From: Gorsachius magnificus
Lineage: Eukaryota; Chordata; Aves; Pelecaniformes; Ardeidae
Direction: 5' to 3'
DNA length: 64,000 nucleotides
NCBI GenBank assembly: GCA_034008185.1
Contig: CM067089.1
Location: 23,036,213 to 23,100,212, forward strand
Position numbers and translations under genes: made by a program. Under the pieces are notes generated by a model. That model ran no database searches and had not been told where the DNA came from. It worked only from the letters and a program-made list of their open reading frames with translations. How positions within the stretch are numbered: position 1 is the stretch's first letter; each line of letters starts with the position of its first letter. Positions 36,813-48,818 of this stretch are shown piece by piece.

Positions 36813-39800
36813 ATCTCCAGCCCCTTCAATTCAAGAAGGGGCTGCTACACCTACCAGTGTCCACAGATATGTTCTTTGCCCCTAATGCAGAAAGTCAAGA
36901 AAGTTTTTATTTGTCCGAATCTATTGCAGACCATATGCGTAAGAAACCCATGCTTCCTCTTGCTGTGCAGTTGTGACAGGGCGTGCAGGCATATGTTTCT
37001 GCCTGGCCTAATTAATCATTAAACCATTTTAACAACCAATTCTTCTTTGGCAGCCTATGTAGGGTTATTAATTTCTATTAATATATATACACACATATAT
37101 ACATGTACACACAGAGAACATAAAGCCATCTTTGTTAGTTAAACACAGTTCACTGTTTTAACAGGTAATGTATTCCCTGACAAGGTAGAGATAATGCTTA
37201 GAATAGGGTTTTCTGTACAAATAGTAATAATTCATGAACCTGAAATGCTTTCCAGAAATGTATTATAATGGCTACTTCAACATTTTGTTGTGAAGAATAG
37301 TTCTGACAACAGACTAGAATGTTTACGAGCAAATAATAATAATAAAACCAACAACATCAAAGGGGTACAAACAGAGTCCAAATGCATTTCAGGTTTTGGT
37401 TTGAGCAATTCTAAACATGCTTTTTTCTTTCACTGATACGTTCTCATCCCTAATCAGAATTCATAGGGACATCCCATCCTAAAGAGGAATCCCATCTGAC
37501 CTAGGGAACAACAACCTTCATCAGTAGGGAGACTTTCCCTCTCTATCTCTACCAGTAGCAAAATACCTTTATCTAGCTGGAAACACAAGCTGGAACAATG
37601 CATAAAGTGCACCAGATCTCAAAACTAAATAGTGAGGAAAATGCTAAGCAATCAATAAAACTATGCAATGTCCACGACTAGCTGTAAAAATACCTTCCTC
37701 AGATTGGCTGCCTTTCCTGTGATCCCCCTTTCCAAGATTTGATATTATTCCTACCTTAAAAGAGCAGAAATAGTCTGTAGCTCAGAACAATTTCTTCCCT
37801 TCCACTCACGGAAGAACTGAGAGGGTTCTTCTGCCCATTCTTGCCCCATCTACCCTGGGAAAGGAGAGTGAAGAAATTAAAAAACTTTAAAAACCTGTAG
37901 GAGAAGGTGAGCTGTCTTGTTGGGGGCAGATTTTAAAAGTGAAATTGCTGAAAGAATGTAGGTTTAGAGACAGATTTAATTGTTTACATGGACAAATGGA
38001 AGACCAAAAGTACACGTGATGGTAGGTTTTTTTCCTTCGTTCAGAACTATTTAAGGCTGATTGCTCTAGATGAAATACCCATCCAGCTTCTGTAGCCTAA
38101 TTTTTACTTTTAAATGCAAATTGAACTGAACAGATCTGGAAAAGTTCTGATATTTCTTTTATGATTTCTGCCTTCTTTGTATTTCTTTATAGCTATTTCT
38201 AACTAAAAGATAGGTAAAGAAACAACCTGAGAGATGTGCTGAATCTAAACATCTTTGGAAATTAATCAAGTAAGAGAACCAAAGCTTGTAATACTTTAGA
38301 CCAAGGCTCATCACCATATCTCTGACCTGTGACTCAGCACAACTGGCAGCCAGGTTTATTTCTCAGTATTTTCACTTGTAAAACTGAAGCCTTGAAAGCA
38401 ATTTGGGAGAGTAACAAAGCACCTATTCTCTTAATTTGCTTACTGTCTGTATTTCTGTCAGCCACCAAGAAACCTTTATCCCCAGCAAGCCTAAAACATT
38501 TTCAGTGTGAAAGAACTGAGCAGAACAACATTAAACAGAAAAAGAGACAGAAACACCACCAGAAACAAAGCTAAGGTTGAAAAACAACTAGGGTTAGAAA
38601 AAATCAGATTACTTCAACTCTCCTTCATCATGGAGATTTAAGCTTATACAGAACATTAGATCTAAGTTCAGACCTATCTTGCATAAAGAATCGTAATAAA
38701 TAGTGCTAAACCTAACACTCAGATTTTGAAATAATAATAGTCGTTGTCATCATCATAATCTTGCTTTCCATTAAAGGTTCTAAAGGCATTTTTGGAGCAT
38801 CACTGAACTACTTTTCATAGCCCAGCTACTGCACAAACAGATTTTTTTTCAAATTTCTTTTTCATCAAAGAATAAAGTAACATGGCGTGAGTACTCTCAA
38901 TTTAAGCTAAACTAACCTGGAAAGCTTCACTCAAAAGCCCAATTCGAAACATCCTCTAGGGGACTTGTTTAGAGCTGCAGAGTCCTTCCCCATTCCCAAG
39001 CTCCCACAATACTCGTATTTCCCACCAGGGCAGCCTCTTACCCTAATGGGTGGATATTTAACGTGAAACCCGTATAATGCCAGAGACAGAGTAAAGTAGT
39101 AACTCCAGGTTTTTGTCCTCTCACCAATCTGCTTGAAGATGGGAATGTTAACTCCAGCTGAGTCCCAGGCTGTCACAGGGAGCCTGCTTTCAGTACCCAG
39201 TTTAGTTCCAGGCCTTTGTATTCTTCAACTCAGATTTAAGTGTAGTGCCTTGTTGACCCGTCCCTGTTCTCTTTCAATTCCCAAAACTATCAATGTAATC
39301 CACACTATGAAAATCAGGCTTTTTCTAGTCTTCTAAGTAGCCACTATCCCACTGAGGTAAATTTTGTGCTTTTCACAAACCTTAGACATGGACTTGCTTC
39401 CCAACAGCTGATCTACCAAGTGGCTTAAGCAAAGAAACCAGTATTGAAGTCCTAGGACAGAGCACACATCCTGCTCTGTCGCCCCTTTGGCAGGATGTTT
39501 AATTCCAATTAAGGGGCAAAAAGAAAAACTGGGGGCAGTACTGTTTTAAAAGTTATCAATCACAACTAGTCGACCAAAAGTCTTGAGTCCTCACATTTGT
39601 GTTCTGCTACACAGTCTGTCTGTCTCAGTCTGAGGCTTAAAACTGATGAGTGAGAAGTAAGCTGTGTATATGGAATCCCTAATGTCCTGAAATGTTTAGG
39701 TAATATCAAGTCATTATGCTAGCATTTGTTTGAAACAGACATATACAAATTACAGAGAATTACTGAAAGACATACCCTGAGTCACTGGGCTTTCACTGTT

Positions 39801-42800
39801 ACTTGTTTAATGAATAAACTGCTCCACTCTGGGAATGTCAGTGCTTTATATTGTAAACACAAAGGATCAAAGAGCCACATCTTTATGACATATACCTTAT
39901 AAGCATATAGAAATACTTCTGCTATTTCATTTGGGATACCCTTAATGACCAAGCTGGGAGTCAACTTTCCTCTGCAGATTTCAAAGCAGTTTCAGGTGGA
40001 AAGCAAAGCTCATTATTTCTGAGATTCAGAAAATTAAATGACTGGCACAGAGTCTAACACCAGGCCATGGATCTGGGACAGAAATCCCACTGTTTTGACT
40101 CCCCATCTGAGGTCCTGCACACCAAACGCTCCATCACGGGACTAACTGCAAGGTTTAATCATTTCTCTTAACACAAATGAAGACATTTTTTGTATTCCAG
40201 AACAGAAATCTGTCCTTTCATACTTATGAATTACCCCAAAACTCCCTTTATTATCTCCAAGCCATTAAAATAATCACAATTTTGCAATCCCAGCACTTCC
40301 ATTAGTTGCCAAACTAGTGCTTTCCTTTGGGATTGCACAGTATTTTAGGAAACCTATCTGTACAAAAGCCTTTGTCTGAGAATATCAATAGAAACCACAT
40401 CTATGACAAGTGAATCAATAAACACTTAAAACAGGTAATACGGTGCATCTGAAGGAGGGAGATACAGAGCTTCCACCTACGGACTATGAATATGAAACCC
40501 CATTGGGTTAAATAGTGACACAGATCGCTACTTCAGTGGTGTGTTTGGAATATTTTCTTTGTGCTCAGGCTGTTCGAGACCATTCCTAATGCATAAACAG
40601 CTTGCTTATTTAGCTGGCACCTTGCTTGACTGGCCCTGATGGGATGGACAAAGGAAAAGAGACTGAGCATCATTTAGCGCACACGCTCCAGAAGTGACGA
40701 GGGGATAACAACACTGAGGACTACTGGGCAAAGCCTGGGGCTACTGATTTAGATGCTGGACTACAATGATGAATCTCCTGTGCCAAGTCAGTCTGATTGC
40801 CATTACTGCCCAGAAGCTTGGGGACAGATTTTTGTCCTATGCATATTAACTACGGGAACATATGCAAATGTAACAAGCATTAAAAACATCAGTCATACAG
40901 CTTGACTTAATAAATATATTCAGGTATAGCATCAGGACCACTCTTGTTTTACTGGCTGTAGCAACCATTTTAAGAACACTGCCATGTGTCATTTTATTGC
41001 ACTGTGTACGAGGAGCGTACTCTGGTTTTTTCAACAAGAACTTTACTGTAATTGATATAAGGACACATTCAACTAGCAATTTTGATAGACACAGTCACAG
41101 CACAAGGTATGGATAAATATAAGCCTGTCAGGTACATTCTTGTTTGAAAATCTACGTATATATGTAGTACATATGTATATTCTTGTTCCTATGCCACACA
41201 ACACATTATGTGAAAATCATTATACTTTGTGATCATCATTTTCCGGTGATGCTTGAAGCTACACAGATTAAAGAAATTGCTCTGCCTTCCAGTGAGGATT
41301 TAATTTGCCTGAGTGTTAGCTGTTACAATAAACAGATAATGTATGTGGTCTTGGAAAATGTAATCCATTTCTCTTTTATTTCATTGCAGCTTGTGTCTGT
41401 AAAAAGTGCTTGGTGGCTATGGAAAATTTACTGCATATAGTAAAGAAAGACTATCACTAGCTTCCCAGTGCTTCAAAAAAATAAAAAGACACACATCCCT
41501 TCATGAGTTGGGTACATCAACAGTCATCCCATGCCTTCACTGCCTAGGCAAATACAGTCTTTGGCAGGAGGACAACAGTGCAACAGAGACTACCGCAGCA
41601 GAATCAGCAAGAGGCCATATTGTATACGGTTTGCAGAAAATGTCAGATGTTAACTTAATTTGAATGCACTTTTCATGTTAATAGAAATAACTAGACGAGA
41701 TGGTAATGGTCTAGAGAAAAATGTTTTAAAAGGACTATTGCCAATGACACAAACGCTGCTACACTGGGTTTTATCAGACTAACCTTCAAAGGTTCACAGA
41801 AGAAAATGCAATGCAAAAGAATCACCTTGACAAAAGGAATGGTGATTTGATAGCTACTCTGGAGAGTAACTTTCAACCTCAAGGTACAACTCCTGCCACT
41901 GATGCCAGCATTTCTGATGGAGCAATATTCGTGAGCATGTTGAAACCTGATGCTAGCAACACACTTGATTACACTCTGAAACAGTTTTGTCACACCTTTG
42001 AATCACAGCAGCAGGGTTGCAGGCTGAACTGTTTGTGCTGCCAAAAGTCTCAAGGATCAGACTAGAAGAAGAAAAGAAGCAGGACCCAAAAGGTTTTCCA
42101 AACCTCTAGCACCAAGCTAGCAACAGCTCTGGCCCAACACATCACGTGAGCTAGGTGCTGAACAGGGCCCCGGTGGGTTTATGCGCATGATCTTGGCACC
42201 TGAGTTTCCTTCACTCTCAGAACATGGATGGATTGAGAGCACACTGAGAAAGGCCTCTCCAAAAGTGTTTGGCAACACAGAATTGCACTTCCCCAGGGGC
42301 CCCAATGGGGCATGCAAAGCATACTCTGAAGATTGGGAAATACTTTATTGCTTCCTTGTTCATTTTATGCTGCACACTTCTGTAAATTTATTTTTCTAGC
42401 ATTTCTAAATGTCTATAAATCTGAAATCCTGAAACACAACAAAGTCTTCTTACACAAACACCAATCTGGGTTACTACTATTAGGAAAGAGAAAGAAAAGT
42501 CAACTTATCATTCTATAGCAAAATTGCATTGGTGACATGCCACACAACATGTTAATTCTAGTATTTTTACACAAACTTAATCCACTACAATTCATTGCTT
42601 TAGCTTTTAGGAACCCTTAGACAGGAATATAAGCATACAAAAATAAAAGATAACTGGGATGTGTTAACAGGATAAATGGTCAATACAGGGAAAACACCAG
42701 GACCCAGATTTTAGGCAAGCCACCACTGGCACCATTCAAAGGTCTAGCAGAAACTTCAGATTTTAACGTCTTTACTAGCTGACATCCTAAAACTGTCACA

Positions 42801-42904
42801 AACTTCAGGATTCATCATGAAACCCAGAACCTTTAATAACTTCTGGGTTTTTTTATTTATTGTGCTTAGACAGAATAATTATAGGAAGGGCCTATAAAAA
42901 TCCA
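36813..42904. other. Non-coding stretch, no gene seen
   Basis: No coding exon was recognised over 6 kb. A mixed TA/CA microsatellite lies at 37079-37113. A possible diverged SINE fragment lies near 40026-40140 (minus strand: TTAAATGACTGGCACAGAG followed by TTTTGACTCCCCATCTGAGG), too weak to list as its own feature. Confidence 0.55.
37079..37113. repeat. TA/CA microsatellite
   Basis: Alternating TA and CA dinucleotides (TAATATATATACACACATAT and onward), imperfect, about 35 bases. Ordinary simple repeat. Confidence 0.8.
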
Positions 42905-43040
42905 GTGTCACTTTGAATCTTGCTAAACTCTTGGCCTCAATGACATTCATCAACAGTAAATTCCACTCCTTAATTATATGGTGTGTGAAAAAATATTTCC
43001 TTTATTACTACATCACATTTCTTTGTGTTTTGTTGTTCCA
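42905..43040 (-). repeat. Ancient CR1/L3-type LINE relic
   Basis: Read on the minus strand, the segment translates piecewise to a peptide containing IIKEWN, then MNVIEAKSLARFKVTL. This fits the conserved C-terminal signature of CR1/L3 ORF2, the tryptophan-asparagine pair followed by valine, alanine-x-serine-leucine and phenylalanine-lysine. The same signature is intact in the younger CR1 copies at 6.7, 9.2 and 13.1 kb. At the DNA level it resembles the old L3-like repeat with the words TGTGTGAAAAAGTATTTCCTTT and CTTGGCCTCAATGACAT. Frameshifts and stops are numerous, so this is far older than the other CR1 copies. Confidence 0.7.
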
Positions 43041-45324
43041 TCTTTGCTACAGCAGCCAGACACATTACAAACCTAGAAGAACCATATGATTAAGCAACTT
43101 GGATGCTGGAACCGACTGAACAGCTCAAAGCAGCTACACATTATTTATAGATGTCCTGGAACGTGCAAATAGATTTATATCACCTATGTGAAGCATATTT
43201 TATTTGAAGAACAATAGACTAAATCCCTGTCTTGTGAAACTCACAATTAAACCAATGAGGTTAACCTCAAGCTGGATACATATTAGAATAGATTCCTAGG
43301 GATGTATTATCAACAGAGATCTGACCTGATCTCCCTTTAAAATAAATCACCATGTAATCAGTTTCTGTGCAAAAACAAAAGTCAGTGTTCTCCCCCTCTC
43401 CTTCTGACTGTAAAAAGCTGCTCTGTATTAAATTAATGGGCCCCTTTGACTTCTCAGCCTTCGGAGGTTGCATCTGTGTGTGGTCCGTTTGCTCTGTGAA
43501 GTATGACCAGCAACTCATGTGTGTCTGCCACATTTACTCAACAGCCATGAGTGGCCCAGAGTATCGGCTGCAAAATGAGGCACACATGGCAATGATTAAT
43601 GGGGGCTGGGGATGAGAAGTAAATGAACTGCCCAAGTTATGGGGGGAACTTTGAAAGGGCACAGAATGGAGGAGAACAAAGCATCCCTCGAGTTTGATAA
43701 TGCATTCACGACTAACTGTAAGAGTAAATGAAGAGATAGTGCCTACTCTTAGAAGCAAGAGAAAACAAATTAAGCAAACACATTATGACCAGGATTTATA
43801 ATGCAATAAAAATGAAGAATATCATATCTGGAAAGATCATAATAAAACGCATCAGCTTCCCGGCAGTTCTCAAACTGGCAGCAGGGCTACTAGACTATGA
43901 GAGAGAGCTTCAGACAACAGTTGATAAAGAAATAAGGGGAGAGTAAGAAAAATAGTATCCCTTACATTAACCTATAGAGTTCTGTGATGTTGCTTTGCAG
44001 ATCGCATCTTTCACCTACAAATATCTACAAATTGTATGTGAGATATATGCACAAGAACACAGAGCTGTGCACAGACATATGTGCTATGATGTGAAAGTCA
44101 TAGCTGACAAGGTAAGTAGGATTCAGGCTTACTTTTGTATTAATACTTGAGAACTGGCCCTTTCTCCAGAGTTAGACTGGAGGGCTCTGAAGTTGCTCAA
44201 GATGCCAGCAGCCTTATGAGGAAAATATAGGACAAAAGAATATATTAGCCTAGGCCAAAAGGCTGGGGATCAGCAGTCTTCAAGTTGTCTTGATCATGGC
44301 CTTTTTCCTCCTGCCATGCCCCTTTTCCATTTATTGGCAAGTCTTATGTTTATCTGTGCGTATGGATGGGAGAAAAGATGAGTTTTCACATCTGCTGAGT
44401 TTGCTTGCCATGCCACTAGCAGTGCAGCACAGCGCAGCCATACAGCACTGCCATCCCACCCAGCCCCCTCATGCTGCAGAAAAAACATGGGAACTGGAAA
44501 CCAGCAATCAGTCTTACGGCCTTTACTCCAGGGACCATTAAGCGTTGCTGACCCATCTCTAGGCTTCCTCAAAACAGAAGGAAATGTTCTTGAAATCTCT
44601 CTCCTTTCTTGTGTCTGATCGGACCAAGTACAAAACACTGGGTAATTTCCTGCTGATGCTACAATTTTCTCTGGGATGGGGACATAAGGCACCATTCAGT
44701 CACTCATCTTGTCCAATGCACAGATGGCTCTCCAAAGAGATGGAATCATAAACCTTTTTGAAGCAGGCTGCCTTCTTAAGGAGCAAAACCACAACAAACA
44801 TGAAACAAGCAAGCAAGCAAGCTTTCACACAACTTAGGTTTCTACTTTTTTCTGCCTGACAATGTCTATAGATCACAGCAACATGTATGAGTAATATATA
44901 TTACAGGTAAGCTTCTCAATACATCACAGCCTACACCACTGTCTCTGCTAGTGGCTGTGATAAGAAGGATGAGGCTATCCAGTCCCAGAGTCTGAGGCAT
45001 TCAGTTCCAGAGTTTGAGCATATTTCATCCACCTTGTGCAGCTTTCTTAACGCTTAGCTGAGAAAGAGGCTTTGATTCATCTGGCCATGTGCATAAGTCA
45101 GTTCAGATAGGGAAGATAATAGGATTTTATAAAAAAAAACAGGCAAAGGAAATTGCAGAACTAATACCTGCTTTCTAATTATTTTTTCTACTAACATTTG
45201 CAATTACCTGTCTGTTTTTAGTTCTTTGGCTCCTTCAACATATTCAAACAGTTGTGGTAGTCAATGGTATTTTTTTTTACCAGTTCTTGAGGTAAGAGGC
45301 AAAAGCTGTTCCTTTTCTAATTAG
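43041..45324. other. Non-coding stretch, no gene seen
   Basis: No coding exon was recognised. A possible MIR-like patch lies near 43571-43650 (minus strand; TGAGGCACACATGG and AATGAACTGCCCAAG). An (AAGC) tetranucleotide run lies at 44805-44822, and an imperfect 22-bp tandem duplication at 44980-45023. Confidence 0.5.
44980..45023. repeat. Imperfect 22-bp tandem duplication
   Basis: CAGTCCCAGAGTCTGAGGCA at 44980 is followed 22 bases later by CAGTTCCAGAGTTTGAGCAT at 45002, with a few substitutions. It is a local duplication with no evident function. Confidence 0.55.
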
Positions 45325-46167
45325 ACAATAGAGGATTACAAGGGTGTTGTGAGGTTGTGCAGGGAGAAAATTAGAAGGGCCAAAGCCCAACTAGAACTTA
45401 ATCTGGCTACTTCCATAAAAGACAATAAAAAATGTTTCTATACATACATTAGTAACAAAAGGAAGGTAAGGAGAATCTCGATCCTTTATTGGATGCGGAG
45501 GTAAACATAATGACAAAGGATAAGGAAAAGGCTGAGGTACTTAGTGCCTTCTTTGCCTCAGTCTTCAATAGTCAGACCAGTTGTTCTCAGGGTACCCAGC
45601 CCCCTGAGCTGGAAGGCAGGGATGGGGAGCAGAACAAAGTGCCCATAATTCAAGGGGAAATGGTTAGCGACCCACTACACCACTGAGACACTCACAAGTC
45701 TATGGGGCCAGATGGGATCCACCCAAGGGTACTGAGGGAGCTGGCAGAAGCGCTCACCAAGCCACTTTCAATCCTTTATCAGCAGTCCTGGCTAACCGAG
45801 GAGGTCCCAGTTGACTGGAGGTTAGCAAATGTGACACCCATCTACAAGAAGGGCTGGAAGGAGGATCCAGGGAACTTCAGGCCTCTTCTCCCAAGTAACT
45901 AGCGATAGGGTGAGAGGAAATGACCTCAAGTTGTGCCAGGAGAGGTTTAGATTGGATATTGGGAAAAATTTCTTCACTAAAAGGGTTGTCAAGCATTGGA
46001 ACGGGCTGCCAGGACGTGGTCGAGTCCCCACCCCTGGAGGTATTTAAAAGATGTGTAGGTGTGGTGCTTACGGACATGGCTTAGTGGTGGACTTGGCAAT
46101 GTTAGGTTAATGGTTGGAGCCAATGATCTTAAAGGTCTTTTCCACCCTAAACAGTTCTATGATTCTT
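45325..46167 (+). mobile_element. CR1 LINE with internal deletion of the RT core
   Basis: A plus-strand CR1 in two parts joined at about 45882-45885. The first part encodes the linker before the reverse transcriptase and its start: EDYKGVVRLCREKIRRAKAQ from 45331, then KAEVLSAFFASVFNSQ and GPDGIHPRVLRELAEALTKP. It ends at [19 protein letters not shown]. It then jumps directly to the C-terminal tail ([15 protein letters not shown] with substitutions, [20 protein letters not shown]) and the 3' UTR, ending with TTCTATGATTCTT. The catalytic FADD region and everything around it is missing. The junction has a short shared CCT/CTC word, consistent with microhomology-mediated deletion or template jumping. 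The tail belongs to the same subfamily as the copy at 12961-13395. Confidence 0.92.
45331..46066 (+). pseudogene. CR1 ORF2 fragment, RT core deleted
   Basis: ORF2 codons begin at 45331 in a frame later interrupted by stops. They are readable again as 45489-45686 (AFFASVFNSQ) and 45702-45902 ([27 protein letters not shown]). After the junction the C-terminal segment is partly frameshifted, with [15 protein letters not shown] near 45963-46007, and ends around the family's usual stop position. Without palm motifs it cannot be catalytic, and it has no start codon of its own. It is annotated as a defective retrotransposon ORF and not as a host gene. Confidence 0.88.
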
Positions 46168-48495
46168 CATTGCCTCTCAGCCATGATAGCCTGCAATCAC
46201 TCAAGTGAAATATAGTCTAGTGAAAGACTGCTCTAAAATTGTAACTAATGGAGAACAGTGGTGCATGGGGGTCATATTTTCATTAGTTTGAGTGCTACCT
46301 CCTTCTCTGCGTGACAATATTACTTTTATACTGACTGAAATGGCTCAGGAGGGCAGTGCCCAGATATAAACATGGGAGAGGATATTCTTAGAAAAGAGAA
46401 TCCCCAGGCTGCGACCCACCAGTCTCCCTCGTTACTGGCAGAACAGGCGCACATTGGCTTCTGGGGCACAGTGCAGGTTTGGTCTAATTTGACAAGGGAG
46501 TGGTCTGCGTGACAGAGAAAAAAAGGTGGGAAGCTCTGGATGACAGTGCAAAAAGCACTGCCAGAAGCTGAAGCCCAGTGGAAATAGTTGTATTTAATTA
46601 CTGACTTGTCCACTGTGCAGAACTCTGGAGGGGCAATTTTAAAAACTCACATGCATTATTTTTGGAAGAATTATCCCGTTAAAGCATGAATTACTACTAA
46701 CAGATATCTCTCATCCAAGTACCACCTGGATTGCATTTGTTAGTTAAATCTGAGTATGATGCCACAGAAGTAATGTCTTAATGCATAGGACAATGTATAG
46801 AACAGCAGTATATGCTACATACTTGTTTATATACTCTCAGGTCACTGCTAGGGTCATAAAACACTCATACGCTGCTCTCTGGTTCTGTGACAAGAGCAGA
46901 GCTCCTTTAGTGAATTATGATATTGTATTAATTCATTCCAGGTCCAGCTGTTAGCCAGCACAGCTACAGTTCCATTTTGATGTTCAGAGGTTTGCACATG
47001 TAATAAATCACCGTGGCAGCACAGGGATTTATGTGAGCAATTCCTCATATGCTTATACAAATTCATACATGTATCAAAGGCTGTCTTGTTTTGCAGCTCA
47101 CTTCAGATACCACCTGCAAAAGCTTGCTAGGTGTCAGGATCTGACATGCTCATTGAGCCAATTTATGCAACAAGAAAGATTCAATAGAACCAAAGATTCA
47201 CAGGACCTTTTGGTGAAATGCTTAACATGGAGACTCTTACTGTTACCTCCTTGTTCGCCCTTTACAGCCCCAAACACATTCAGTACACTCACATACTGAA
47301 ATCAGAGTTACAGTAATCTATGGATCTTGACTGTCCCCATATTTCAAGGCGTTCACCATGTCCCAATTACACTGGCATGGCAGTTTCAAGCAAGCAGAAG
47401 AACCAAACACGTATTCAGCAACGCTGATACATAGAAAAAAGAAATTCCTTCTGGCCTGGAGTTATGCTGAGCAAAAGGGACGGGACAGGAATTTCAGAGA
47501 AGCTCAGGTTGCTGGACACCCAAATCTCATAAAAAATCAGCTAAGTGACTTCATCTTCTTTAAAAATACTAGCTGTAATTATTCAAAGAACACATCAGTT
47601 AATACACTTGGATGTCATGACCCTAGTTTATAAAAATAGGAGCCTAAATCCGGCTCCTGAACCCATACTGAGGCGTTGAAGTAAGCGTCCTGGTTTGCAA
47701 AAGTGCTGAATACCAGCCACTCCCACTGACTCACCAAATGTGCTCAGCACCTTGCTAGTGAACCAGGCTCAAATTAGAGCACTGACATGAAGCTATTAAT
47801 CAGCCAAGTCTCAAACCAAAAACAGTTCATTGGGAGAAGCAAGGAATGGAGAAAAATTAAGACTACAGGGAAGAATGAAGAGATTGCTCTGCAAAGGCAG
47901 CTTTAGATTGTTCCAGGAGATTTTCCTTCAGAAGTTTGACATTATTAACGCATGTAACATAAAACAGTTCCACAAACAGAAGATCTTCGCTTGAGTCTGC
48001 TCCGACAACAATAACACCAGTTTCATATAATGCACAAGGCATCCCCAGAGATTTGCACTAAATCATGTTGACAAGAAAATCAAGACAGAAACCATGCAGA
48101 AGAGCTTTGGAAAATAAATCAAAAAGGCTAGGCTGATTCTGCAGCACAGCTCTGTGTATAAATAAGCCAGCTTTTTCCAAAGTCATCTTGGATTGCTGCT
48201 GTGGCATGTGAAAATGTAGAAAGGCAGGACAGGGGCAATGTAGAGATTATGTGTCATCTTTGGCTATGAAAAAGAAATAATCTTCACTTAACAGCTTGGG
48301 AATTCTGTCCTAACTATGTCAGCACTACTAATGCTTCAATGATGGCAGGATTGGGCCCTGGTTGTTGAATATAGCATGTTCCTCTAAAATGTTTGAATGA
48401 CCACTAAATTAATTTTATGCTTACTAAACACAGGTTTTCCCAAACAATGCATTTCCTGATTTATACAACAAGTTTTCTTTACACAGATTTATGTG
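46168..48495. other. Non-coding stretch with one palindromic relic
   Basis: No coding exon was recognised. The only identified structure is the inverted-repeat relic at 47689-47767. Confidence 0.55.
47689..47767. repeat. Ancient palindromic element relic
   Basis: Two pairs of inverted words frame the block. CCTGGTT (47689-47695) pairs with AACCAGG (47761-47767), and GTGCTGA (47703-47709) pairs with TCAGCAC (47744-47750). The interior CCACTCCCACTGAC resembles an old amniote palindromic repeat whose arms read GGTGCTGAGCACC with a CTCCCATTGACTTC centre. The family name is uncertain. The copy is worn. Confidence 0.5.
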
Positions 48496-48501
48496 CTTCC
48501 C
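48496..48501. repeat. Target-site duplication, left copy
   Basis: CTTCCC immediately precedes the LTR start and is repeated exactly right after the LTR end at 48813-48818. A 6-bp duplication is characteristic of class II (alpha/beta-type) retroviral integrases. Confidence 0.8.
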
Positions 48502-48812
48502 TGTAGAGGAGTGGCTGAGTGAGAACGGGCATGATTTAGTCCCATTCAACAGCCCCTGCTCTTAAGCGGATGTGGGCGGACCTATGACCGGAAGAGAAGG
48601 TGAAGCCCCTCCGCTGGACAGATGACCCGTCCCAGTCACAGTAGCGATGTAGGTGTGTGTATAACGGTGTTCTACCAATCACAGTGTGACATGCATGTAT
48701 GTTATGGTTTTCGGCCTATATATGCTTTTGTTAGCTGCGCAATAAAGGAGAACGACCATACTCATATTGAGATCCATTGTTTAATCTGGGCTGGCTTCCC
48801 CTTCCGACAACA
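48502..48812 (+). mobile_element. Solo LTR of an endogenous retrovirus (class II-like)
   Basis: A 311-bp LTR begins TGTAGAGG and ends CGACAACA, so the termini are the expected TGT...ACA. It is flanked by perfect 6-bp CTTCCC duplications. Promoter and processing signals appear in the right order: CCAAT at 48675-48679, TATATATG at 48717-48724, and AATAAA at 48741-48746, followed by an R/U5-like end. The interval from TATA to AATAAA is short, so the R region must be brief. CpG dinucleotides are frequent compared with neighbours, suggesting moderate age. No gag, pol or env sequence lies on either side, so recombination between the two LTRs has removed the provirus. The family name could not be assigned. 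Confidence 0.88.
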
Positions 48813-48818
48813 CTTCCC
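48813..48818. repeat. Target-site duplication, right copy
   Basis: CTTCCC is identical to 48496-48501 and defines the integration site together with the left copy. Confidence 0.8.

Noticed and set aside
40026..40140. Possible minus-strand MIR-like fragment
   Set aside because: Partial agreement with the consensus order but weak, so it is mentioned only in the regional note.
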